A stretch of 34,114 bases of DNA from Treponema sp. Lineage in GTDB: Bacteria > Spirochaetota > Spirochaetia > Treponematales > Breznakiellaceae. Made by a program: the position numbers and the translations under genes. The stretch spans positions 1-34,114 of the forward strand of contig JAISMC010000102.1 in assembly GCA_031276965.1 (NCBI GenBank), read 5' to 3'. Positions within the stretch are counted from its first letter, which is position 1, and the number at the start of each line of letters is the position of its first letter. This document shows positions 18,217 through 25,976 of the stretch, piece after piece. The notes below the pieces were generated by a model. The model saw only the letters and a list, made by a program, of their open reading frames with translations, was not told the origin of the DNA and ran no database searches.

Positions 18217-18810
18217 TTATTTTCCCCATTTAGGATTATCTATCATACAAGGCTTACCGTCGCTGCCTTCAACCACCAGTTTGCGGTATCCCTTGGTTTC
18301 AATAGTACCATAGTTATGCCCCGCGTCTCCCCGGAAGGCGAAGAAACTGATCAGCGGCGTGGTTCCGGCATTGATGCTCCGGTGGGCGTAACGTTTAGGC
18401 ACGTAGACCGCCTTTCCCGGCTCCAGGGCATGGAGCGCCACATCCCCTTCGGGATTTTCGGTAAGCATAAAACCTATTCCGGACAGGGTATAGTATACTT
18501 CCGCCGTATCAAGGACTGTATGAAAATGCCCCTTGGTCATAAAGTACTCATTCCCCACCTTGCCGGGATAGGTAATGGAGGTACCGAAGGCTATCTCGCC
18601 CGCCTCTTCGGGAACCCCCAGCTCATAAAATTCGTACACCAGCGGATCTCCCCCGGCTATCATCTTCTGAGCCGCCCCGGTATCGGCGTACATATCCGCC
18701 ATTTGGGAAAGCCTCCGTTTGGTAGAGGGCGCGCTCTTGGAGATTCCATTAATCAGGGAAAAATCAATCACAAATCCCCCGGACCAATTCAACTTAGAAA
18801 CATTCGACAT
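18217..18810 (-). CDS. Cupin-type (archaeal-type) glucose-6-phosphate isomerase
   Basis: PLVYEFYELGVPEEAGEIAFGTSITYPGKVGNEYFMTKGHFHTVLDTAEVYYTLSGIGFMLTENPEGD...YVPKRYAHRSINAG; GPI cupin HxHxxxxxxE metal motif. Confidence 0.9.
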   Translation of the reverse strand: MSNVSKLNWSGGFVIDFSLINGISKSAPSTKRRLSQMADMYADTGAAQKMIAGGDPLVYEFYELGVPEEAGEIAFGTSITYPGKVGNEYFMTKGHFHTVLDTAEVYYTLSGIGFMLTENPEGDVALHALEPGKAVYVPKRYAHRSINAGTTPLISFFAFRGDAGHNYGTIETKGYRKLVVEGSDGKPCMIDNPKWGK

Positions 18811-18883
18811 TTTTTCCTCCGAACCGGGTTTCCGCCCGCAATTTGTATTTCCCTATGCTGATGCAGGGACTTGACGCTGCGCA

Positions 18884-19819
18884 TTAGGTTTCCCTTGCAA
18901 TCCTGCTCAGTTCTTCAAGCCGTTCCCTGGTAATGACGGTGTGAAAGACTTCGGCGATTACCTGGGTCCAGCCGTGGATAAAGTAATCCCAGCCGTCCTC
19001 GACGTGGAGATTTTTTTCCTTTGCCTGGGCCTGAGCCTGGTACATGAAGATCAAATCCCCCCGGTAGTTGATTTCCCAGACCAGGCTGTTTTGAGGATAG
19101 GACACGGCGCCGGTAGTGGGAGAACCGGGAGCGTCTTTGCCAAGCCCGGTGGCGTTAACTACCAGGGAGTAGGGGGGCAGGGCGGCCACCAGGGCGTCGT
19201 TATCCGCAGGGGAAGGTCCATGGACAAAACGGAATTCGATATTGGTATCAAGACCGCCCAGGACCGCCCTTGCCGAATCAAGCCTGGGCTGGCTGCGGTT
19301 GGCGATGGTGATCCGTCCGGGGGCGTTATCCTTGAATTTTTCCTGGGCAAAATAGAGGGACATCGCCAGAGAACTTCCCCCGGCTCCCAGAAGGAGAACT
19401 TCCCCGCCGTGATCGGCCCAGAAATTGGGGGGCACAAAGGCTTCCAGGGCCAGGCCGCTGGAGATAGGGTCCTTGGCATGGGCGGCGAATTTTCCCTTGT
19501 ACTTTGAAAGGGAGGAAACTTCCTCAAGCTGTTCCGCATAGGGATCGATATAATCAAACATAGCCCTGCAAGCCTTGAACAGATCCAGCTTATGGGTGGT
19601 AACCAGCGCTCCCAGGGAAAGGGGATCATGTTTCAAAAAATCCACCGTCTCCCGGTACTGTTCCGGCGGAGCATGAAGGGGCAGATCTATGCCCGAGATA
19701 ATGGCGTTAAGCCCCAGGGCTTTTCCCCATTTGGGAAATACCCGCATTATGGATGACTGGCCGGTGGTTACTCCGATAAAATAAAAGGTAGGAACCTGCG
19801 CCGGTTGAAAATTTGGCAT
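18884..19819 (-). CDS. Shikimate dehydrogenase-like NAD(P)-dependent oxidoreductase of unknown substrate
   Basis: LSLGALVTTHKLDLFKAC (cf. NVTxPxK), HAKDPISSGLAL, VLLLGAGGSSLAMSLYF (Rossmann), LVVNATGLGKDAPGSP, DGWDYFIHGWTQVIAEVFH. Confidence 0.82.
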   Translation of the reverse strand: MPNFQPAQVPTFYFIGVTTGQSSIMRVFPKWGKALGLNAIISGIDLPLHAPPEQYRETVDFLKHDPLSLGALVTTHKLDLFKACRAMFDYIDPYAEQLEEVSSLSKYKGKFAAHAKDPISSGLALEAFVPPNFWADHGGEVLLLGAGGSSLAMSLYFAQEKFKDNAPGRITIANRSQPRLDSARAVLGGLDTNIEFRFVHGPSPADNDALVAALPPYSLVVNATGLGKDAPGSPTTGAVSYPQNSLVWEINYRGDLIFMYQAQAQAKEKNLHVEDGWDYFIHGWTQVIAEVFHTVITRERLEELSRIARET

Positions 19820-19835
19820 CTTGAATTCTCCTAAA

Positions 19836-19857
19836 AATGTCAGTATATACTGACATT
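19836..19857. promoter_or_regulatory. Perfect 22-bp palindromic operator (GntR/HutC-type)
   Basis: AATGTCAGTATATACTGACATT; core GTATATAC resembles HutC-type GT.TA.AC operators; lies just downstream of the -10 box and upstream of the SDH-like gene. Confidence 0.8.
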
Positions 19858-19862
19858 AAAAA

Positions 19863-19891
19863 ATAATATCCCAGGGAAATTAAAAAGTCAA
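19863..19891 (-). promoter_or_regulatory. sigma70-type promoter for the SDH-like/cPGI/KDPG aldolase/GntR operon
   Basis: Minus strand TTGACT-17 nt-TATTAT, then the operator, then AGGAG RBS (~19828-19832) and ATG at 19819. Confidence 0.8.
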
Positions 19892-19899
19892 AGGGTATT

Positions 19900-20014
19900 G
19901 AGCTTGTTCCAAAACCCGGTTGGTTTTGAAACAAGCTCTTGAAAAAGCGGTCAAATGCCCGCTTTTTCCCTTAAATCTAAGGCTGCTGTTCCAAAACTTC
20001 AGTTTTGGAACAGC
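19900..20014. repeat. Three-hairpin intergenic element with terminal inverted repeats
   Basis: H1 GAGCTTGTTCCAAAACCCGGTTGGTTTTGAAACAAGCTC (19900-19938); H2 GAAAAAGCGG/CCGCTTTTTC (19941-19968); H3 GCTGTTCCAAAACTTCAGTTTTGGAACAGC (19985-20014). TGTTCCAAAAC of H1 is the exact complement of GTTTTGGAACA ending H3. Confidence 0.8.
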
Positions 20015-20110
20015 CTCTATTGTAAAAAAAGTAAACTTATGACAAGATGTAATAACATTATGATGTTTTTTATAAACCGGGAAAACCCTGTGGGCAAATG
20101 AGGTTTAGCA

Positions 20111-21073
20111 ATGAAAATACTGGTAACCGCCACCTCCTTTAAGGCAGACAGCACCGGGCCGGCGGCGGAACAACTCCGCCGTTTTGCGGCGGAGCGCGGG
20201 AGCGAAATTCTCTATAATCCCTGCGGCAGGCCCCTCTCGGAGGATGAGCTTATCCCCCTTTTAAAAGATGCCGAGGGCTGTATTGCGGGCCTTGATTTTA
20301 TTACCAAAAAGGCAATTGACGCCGCCGTTTCCCTTAGGGTGATCTCCCGTTACGGCGCCGGGGTGGACCGGGTGGATCTGGCTGCGGCAAAGGCCCGGAA
20401 CATCGCCGTCTGCAATACCCCCGGCGCCAACGCTCAGGCGGTGGCGGATCTGGCCTTTGCCCTTATCCTGGCGGCGGCCCGCAGAATCCCCGCGCTGGAC
20501 CGTAAAACCCGGGAGGGGCAGTGGCCCCGTTCCACCGGCATTGAACTTTACGGCAAGCGGATAGGTATCCTGGGTCTGGGAGCAGTGGGTAAGGGCGTCG
20601 CCAAACGGGCCCAGGGTTTCTCCATGGAAGTACTGGCTTACGATCCTTATATCAATGCCCGCTATGCGGAGGAGAATCATATCATCGTTTCCGGTTTTGA
20701 CGCCCTCATAGCCGGTTCCGATGTTATCTCCCTTCATCTGCCCCTTACCGAAGAAACCCGGTACATCATCAATGCCGGCGTGATGAGCCGTATGAAGCGG
20801 GGGGCCATCATCATCAATACCGCCCGGGGCGGCCTTATCGATGAGGATGCGGCCTATGGTCTGCTTAAATCCGGCCATCTCGGCGGACTTGGACTCGACG
20901 CCTATGAGAAGGAACCCCCCGGACAGTCCCCCCTCTTCGAGCTGGAGAATGTGGTGGTAACCCCTCACACCGCTTCCCATACAGCGGAGGCCACCGCCAA
21001 TATGGCGGCTATGTCGGTGCAGAACCTTATCGATGTTCTTTCCGGGAAGGAATGTCCCTGCAGGCTTCCCTAG
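20111..21073 (+). CDS. D-isomer-specific 2-hydroxyacid dehydrogenase (phosphoglycerate dehydrogenase-like, no ACT domain)
   Basis: RYGAGVDRVDLAAAKARNIAVCNTPGANAQAVADLAFALIL; GKRIGILGLGAVGKGVAKRAQGF; MKRGAIIINTARGGLIDEDA; LDAYEKEPPGQSPLFELENVVVTPHTASHT. Confidence 0.94.
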   Translation: MKILVTATSFKADSTGPAAEQLRRFAAERGSEILYNPCGRPLSEDELIPLLKDAEGCIAGLDFITKKAIDAAVSLRVISRYGAGVDRVDLAAAKARNIAVCNTPGANAQAVADLAFALILAAARRIPALDRKTREGQWPRSTGIELYGKRIGILGLGAVGKGVAKRAQGFSMEVLAYDPYINARYAEENHIIVSGFDALIAGSDVISLHLPLTEETRYIINAGVMSRMKRGAIIINTARGGLIDEDAAYGLLKSGHLGGLGLDAYEKEPPGQSPLFELENVVVTPHTASHTAEATANMAAMSVQNLIDVLSGKECPCRLP

Positions 21074-21275
21074 ATCTCCGCAGCGTCAAAGCCTGGGATT
21101 TCATACCGGAGTGCAGCTTTGCCATGATTACAGGACTGGTTCTCATGCGGCAGTCAATGGCAGCGGTGTTATCGTTTACAATCGCCGGGATCTTGCGTAT
21201 TTGAAGGTCCAACTCCAGGCCGGACAGGACGTGGCATCAGACTCCGCGGCGAATGAAGAAGTATGTAAAAATGTA

Positions 21276-21304
21276 TTGACATATTAACCTCAAGGTATGA
21301 TAAT
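21276..21304 (+). promoter_or_regulatory. Near-consensus sigma70 promoter with no downstream ORF on its strand
   Basis: TTGACA-17 nt-GATAAT; predicted start ~21311, at the first hairpin of the adjacent element. Confidence 0.7.
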
Positions 21305-21310
21305 CTTTGG

Positions 21311-21446
21311 GCTCCTCTAAAAACCCCGGTTGGGTTTCCAGAGGCGCCTCGAAGAAAATCGTAATTCCTTGTAATACAAGCAATTATGGTAATACGATTT
21401 TCTCCCAGGGGTAAGAAAACCTCCAAAAACTTCAGTTTTTAGAGGT
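21311..21446. repeat. Three-hairpin intergenic element with terminal inverted repeats (second clear copy)
   Basis: H1 CCTCTaaAAACCCcggttGGGTTTccAGAGG (21314-21344); H2 GAAAATCGTA...TACGATTTTC (~21355-21403); H3 CCTCCAAAAACTTCAGTTTTTAGAGG. CCTCTAAAAAC of H1 is the exact complement of GTTTTTAGAGG of H3. Confidence 0.8.
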
Positions 21447-21462
21447 TCCCCTTTATTCGAAA

Positions 21463-21538
21463 GTCTGGTTTAATACCCCGGAGCTCTGCTCCGGCTCAAA
21501 TAGCGCAACGCATACAAAAAATTGGTATTAAACCAGAC
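21463..21538. repeat. 15-bp perfect inverted repeat enclosing a CCGGAGC-tct-GCTCCGG hairpin
   Basis: GTCTGGTTTAATACC (21463-21477) and GGTATTAAACCAGAC (21524-21538); inner hairpin 21478-21494. Confidence 0.85.
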
Positions 21539-21597
21539 GGTATTATAAACTTCCTATCGAACGAGCCTCCGGTCAAACCAACGCAACGCCTAAGATA

Positions 21598-21618
21598 CCG
21601 CGGAGCTCTGCTCCGCGG
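21598..21618. repeat. Palindromic hairpin CCGCGGAGC-tct-GCTCCGCGG
   Basis: Same GAGCTCTGCTC core as at 21478, with compensating arm changes. Confidence 0.8.
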
Positions 21619-21656
21619 AGGCCCATTCTCAGAATAAGTAACAACAAGATACCCCG

Positions 21657-24600
21657 CTACTCTGCGGCGGGGAGGTTCATTTTTCTGTCGTGCCGCGAAT
21701 TGAGAATTGAATATACCACGGGAGTAACAAAGAGGGTCATTAGAGAACTGACGGGCAGGCCCCCCACACCGGTCTGGCCTATCGGTTGGAAGGTATCGGC
21801 CCCGGCGCCGGGGAACAAGGCAATGGGAACCATCCCCAGGATGGTGGTCAGGCTGGTCATCAGAATAGGCCGGAGCCGGTTCCGGCCCGCCTCGAGGCAG
21901 GCGTCCCGGACCATCATGCCCCTGGCCCGGAGAGTGTTGGTATAATCCACCAGGACGATGCCGTTGTTCACCACCACCCCCACTAGGGCAACGATTCCCA
22001 CGGCGCTGAACACCGACATGGCCTCACTGCCGATCTTGTAGATCCAGATCACTCCGATAAAGAGCAGGGGAATCGAGAAAAAGATAATCAAGGGGTCCAC
22101 CAGGGATTCAAACTGGCTTGCCATAAGAGCGAAAACCAGAAAGACCGCCACGGCAATGATAAAGATAAAACGGCGGTTATACTTCTGTATCTCCTGGGCC
22201 TCTCCCAGATACGTAATCGTAACCCCCTCCCGGGGTACCAGGCGCTGCTGAATCACCGCTTCAAGCCGTTTCTGCATATCCGTGGCGGCGATACCCCTGG
22301 GCAGATCTCCGGTAACCCGGACCACCCGTTCCCGGTTCTCCCGGCGTATCGCCGTGGGGGCCCGGTTCTCCACAATCCGGGCCACATTGGAGAGGGAGAT
22401 GCGGCTGCCGTTCCGGCCAATGACAAAGACTGCGTCCAGATTGGGGAGCCCCCGGCGGTCCTCGTCCTGAAGCATCACCTCCACGTCGATAAGCCGGTCC
22501 CCCCGGGAGATTGTCGTGGCGGCCGTTCCGTCCATGGCGGTCTTTATTTCCTGGGCAATCCCCTGGAGGGACACTCCCAGACTTGCGGCCCGGTCCCGGT
22601 CTATCTCTACCTCCAGCTGGGGCGCTCCCTCCTCAAGATTTACCGTGGGATTCTCGATTTCGGGAAGATACCGGGCGATGATATTTCGTATGTCCGCAGC
22701 TTCGTCCATGATGGCGTTGATGTCCCTGGAAGTGAGGGCAATTTCTACTGCCTGGACGCCGCCCATGGAACGGCCCGCCCGGAAGCTGATCCTGGCTCCG
22801 GGAATCTCCGCAATGACGGGCGTAAGTTTTCTGATGATGGTATCCGGGGTGTCGATCTGCTTTACCGGTTCCGGCAGGGTAATTTGGAGGTTTCCCTGAT
22901 TACTTCCGCTCCGTCTGGCGGTAAGGACAATATTGGTATATCCCTTAACCTCTTCCTTGACTATAGCCTCCAGATCCATCAGCACCTTTTCGGTAACGTC
23001 AATGGCCGTACCCTGGGGCATGGAAACGTTCAGGGTAACCGTATCGTCGGTCCGGCTTCGGATAAAGAGATTCATCCCTATGCCGGAAAACTGAAATAAA
23101 GAAAAACCCAGAATCGCCAGCACAAGGAGGAGGAGGAGGAAGCGGCGGCCCAGGCAGTAATCCAGGGCGTTTCTGTAGGCTTCCTCCATGTTGTTGAAGA
23201 ACCTTTCCATCCTCTCGTCCAGCCTTTTAAGCAGCCCGTTCCGCAGGGGCCGCTGCTTCCGGGTGTCCAGCTTTAGGATGGAACCGCAGAGGCTGGGCAC
23301 CAGAGTCAGGGCCACCACAAGGGAACAGGTCAGGGAAATGACCACGGTAAAGATAAGATCGCTGAAAAGCTGGCCCATCATTTCAAGATCATTTTTATAG
23401 ATGATCAGGGGGAGAAACACGCAGAGGGTAGTGGCGGTGGAGGTAATGATGGCCCGGATCATCTCCTGGCTTCCCAGCACTGCGGCAACCGCCGGCTTTG
23501 CCCCCCGGAGCCGGTAGTTATGGACATTGTCGAGGATAACAATGGATGCATCTACGGTCATCCCCAGTCCCAGGATAAGCCCGGTCAAGGTCAGGAGGTT
23601 TAGGGTGAAGCCGAAGACCGCCATGAACATCAGGGTAAGGAGTATGGAGACGGGAATGGCAAGACCGATGATAAGGGTTCCCTTGATATTTCTAAGGAAG
23701 ATGAAAAGGATGAGCATGGCCAGAATGGCGCCCTGGACGGCGTTGGAATAGACCTGGGCCAGGGTTGCGTTGATCAGGGTGGTATTGTCCGAAAGTACCC
23801 CCAGGGTTATTCCCCGGGGCAGATCCGCATTGATCTCGTCCAAGGCGGCCCGTACCCGGTTCGCCACCTGTACCGAGTTGCTGTCGCTTTCACTCTGAAC
23901 CTGAATGTAGACGCCGCTTTGACCGTTCACATAAACCCTGGCGGCGTTGTCGTTGTAGCCCAGAGAGACGGAGGCAATATCCTCAATGCGGATCCCCTGG
24001 CTGCGGCCTTCGCCGGGATCCACGGTTTTAACCACCAGCCGCTTCACCTGATCCAAGGTTGCCAGTTCCTGCCGGGTAAGAATCTGGTACTCCCTGGTTC
24101 CCCGTCTGAGGCTGCCCCCGGAGACGAGAATATTTTGCCCCCTTAAGGCGGCGCTTACGTCGTTTAGGGTCAGGTTGAAGGCCGCAAGCCGGTTAAGGGA
24201 GACCGCCACCTTGATGATCTGGATAGTACCCCCGGTTACATCCGCCGAAGCGACCCCTTCGATACGTTCAATTCTGGCCTGGATCTCATCCTCTGCAAAG
24301 ATCCTCAGCTGATCCGGCGGGTAACTGCCCCGGACCACGAGGCGCATAATGGGCATGGCGGACATATCATAGCGCCGTACCGTGGGGGTCCCCGCTCCGT
24401 CGGGCAGGGAATTGGCAAGCCGGGCCGCCAAGGTCTGGGCGTCGGTTACCGCTTCGTCCATATCGGTACCGTAAGCAAAGTTCAAGGTGATGGAACTGGA
24501 CTCAAAGGAGGAACTCGAGGTCATTTCCGTAAGGCCCCCGGAAGAGGCCAGGGCCTTTTCCAAAGGCTCGGTGATGTTCCGTTCCACATCCGCGGGACCC

Positions 24601-24761
24601 GCCCCGGGGAAGGAGGTATACACCGAAAGGACCGGCCTCACTGTGGAGGGATAGAGGTCCACGGCAATGCCGGGGATCAGGGTCAGAGCTATACCCAGGG
24701 CCAAGGCGTAGAGCATCACCATAGTAACGGGCCGGTTTACCGAATACTTGGGGATGTTCAC
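21657..24761 (-). CDS. RND family efflux transporter permease (AcrB/HAE1-like)
   Basis: SVNRPVTMVMLYALALGIALTLIPGIAVDLYPSTVRPVLSVYTSFPGAGPADVERNITEPLEKAL; LILGLGMTVDASIVILDNV; GIVALVGVVVNNGIVLVDYTNTLR. GTG start at 24761 (VNIPKYSVNRPV) preferred to the ORF extension from 24866. Confidence 0.95.
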   Translation of the reverse strand: MNIPKYSVNRPVTMVMLYALALGIALTLIPGIAVDLYPSTVRPVLSVYTSFPGAGPADVERNITEPLEKALASSGGLTEMTSSSSFESSSITLNFAYGTDMDEAVTDAQTLAARLANSLPDGAGTPTVRRYDMSAMPIMRLVVRGSYPPDQLRIFAEDEIQARIERIEGVASADVTGGTIQIIKVAVSLNRLAAFNLTLNDVSAALRGQNILVSGGSLRRGTREYQILTRQELATLDQVKRLVVKTVDPGEGRSQGIRIEDIASVSLGYNDNAARVYVNGQSGVYIQVQSESDSNSVQVANRVRAALDEINADLPRGITLGVLSDNTTLINATLAQVYSNAVQGAILAMLILFIFLRNIKGTLIIGLAIPVSILLTLMFMAVFGFTLNLLTLTGLILGLGMTVDASIVILDNVHNYRLRGAKPAVAAVLGSQEMIRAIITSTATTLCVFLPLIIYKNDLEMMGQLFSDLIFTVVISLTCSLVVALTLVPSLCGSILKLDTRKQRPLRNGLLKRLDERMERFFNNMEEAYRNALDYCLGRRFLLLLLVLAILGFSLFQFSGIGMNLFIRSRTDDTVTLNVSMPQGTAIDVTEKVLMDLEAIVKEEVKGYTNIVLTARRSGSNQGNLQITLPEPVKQIDTPDTIIRKLTPVIAEIPGARISFRAGRSMGGVQAVEIALTSRDINAIMDEAADIRNIIARYLPEIENPTVNLEEGAPQLEVEIDRDRAASLGVSLQGIAQEIKTAMDGTAATTISRGDRLIDVEVMLQDEDRRGLPNLDAVFVIGRNGSRISLSNVARIVENRAPTAIRRENRERVVRVTGDLPRGIAATDMQKRLEAVIQQRLVPREGVTITYLGEAQEIQKYNRRFIFIIAVAVFLVFALMASQFESLVDPLIIFFSIPLLFIGVIWIYKIGSEAMSVFSAVGIVALVGVVVNNGIVLVDYTNTLRARGMMVRDACLEAGRNRLRPILMTSLTTILGMVPIALFPGAGADTFQPIGQTGVGGLPVSSLMTLFVTPVVYSILNSRHDRKMNLPAAE

Positions 24762-24789
24762 GGCGGGCTCCGGTCCAACGCATTGAGGT

Positions 24790-25800
24790 TCATTCCACCA
24801 CCCGGACCGGTTCGCCGTCGGAGAGGAAGTTCTGGCCCACGGTAACAATCCGCTCTCCCGGTTCAAGGCCGCCGATCACCTCAATAATTTCCTCGTTTCC
24901 CAGTCCAGGGATAATTTCCCGCCGTTCCGCAAGGCCCTCATCATTAACCACAAAGACAATCCAGGAACCGTAAGTGTTGATCGCCGCGGAACGGGGAATT
25001 ACCGGCACGCCGGTCCGGGATCCCGTTACCAGAGATACGGTGGCAAACATCCCTGCCCGTATTCTGGGATCGATCCCGCCCCGGGAATCCGGTACGAAGC
25101 GGAGCCGTATCATCAGAGTCCGGCTTAGGGGGTCCAGGACGGGACTCACCTCATAGATCTCCGCGGGAAAACTTTCGTTTGGGACAGCCTCAAAAGAAAC
25201 CGCTGCGCCCATTCCCGGCTTTATGGCGGTGGAAAAACGCTCGGGCACGGAGGTCTCCACCAAAAGTCCTGCCAGGTTTCCCACCACATAGACGGCGGTT
25301 TGGGTCGATACGGTATCGCCCAGATTAAGGGGAGTTTGAATGATCGTACCCGATATAGTGGATACCACCGGGCTCTGGGCATAGAGCTCTCCGGGCCGGC
25401 TGGGATCCACCATGGCCACCGTCTGGCCCCGGCTTACGGTATCGCCGATGCGGAAACGCAGTTCCGTGATCTTTCCCGCCGTATTGGGATAAATGGACAC
25501 CTGGCTCTGGGCAATGACATTGCCGTTGATCATCACATTGTTTTCCACCGTCCCCAGGCTTACCGTTCCGGCCCGGACCGCCGTGGCATTCCGCGTCTGG
25601 CCTCCGGTTCTGCCCGCTCCGTCCGGGACGGATCCCTGAACGCCGGACGCCGGACCGGTCCTCCCCGGCGTTCCGGCCGCTGCCATCAGAATCCGGGCGG
25701 CACGGCTTCTCCGCACAAAGGAATAGACGATGCCTCCGGCAAAGATCAGGATCAAAAGAACAATGATGACCGTTACCGCCCCGGCTTTGGTATTTTTCAC
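24790..25800 (-). CDS. RND efflux periplasmic adaptor (membrane fusion protein)
   Basis: N-terminal TM; SVSLGTVENNVMINGNVIAQSQVSIYPNTAGKITELRFRIGDTVSRGQTVAMVDPS-type lipoyl/barrel; GLEPGERIVTVGQNFLSDGEPVRVVE. Confidence 0.92.
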   Translation of the reverse strand: MKNTKAGAVTVIIVLLILIFAGGIVYSFVRRSRAARILMAAAGTPGRTGPASGVQGSVPDGAGRTGGQTRNATAVRAGTVSLGTVENNVMINGNVIAQSQVSIYPNTAGKITELRFRIGDTVSRGQTVAMVDPSRPGELYAQSPVVSTISGTIIQTPLNLGDTVSTQTAVYVVGNLAGLLVETSVPERFSTAIKPGMGAAVSFEAVPNESFPAEIYEVSPVLDPLSRTLMIRLRFVPDSRGGIDPRIRAGMFATVSLVTGSRTGVPVIPRSAAINTYGSWIVFVVNDEGLAERREIIPGLGNEEIIEVIGGLEPGERIVTVGQNFLSDGEPVRVVE

Positions 25801-25976
25801 ATGCCCGCCCTTTTTATAACAGTATACGGTCCCGCCCTAAAAAGTAAATGCAAGTATCGTGCCAACCGGTCCGGCCCGCCGGGAAAGCCGGATCCGCCGT
25901 AAAGGCCCCCCATATTCCCCATTATAGAAGGAAAAAAGCAGGCGGAGCCGGTCCTGGTTTGAAAGCCGGGCAATTT

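Noticed and set aside
23125-23145. GGA-triplet run as a microsatellite
   Set aside because: Short and in frame, encoding a leucine-rich TM segment of the RND pump.
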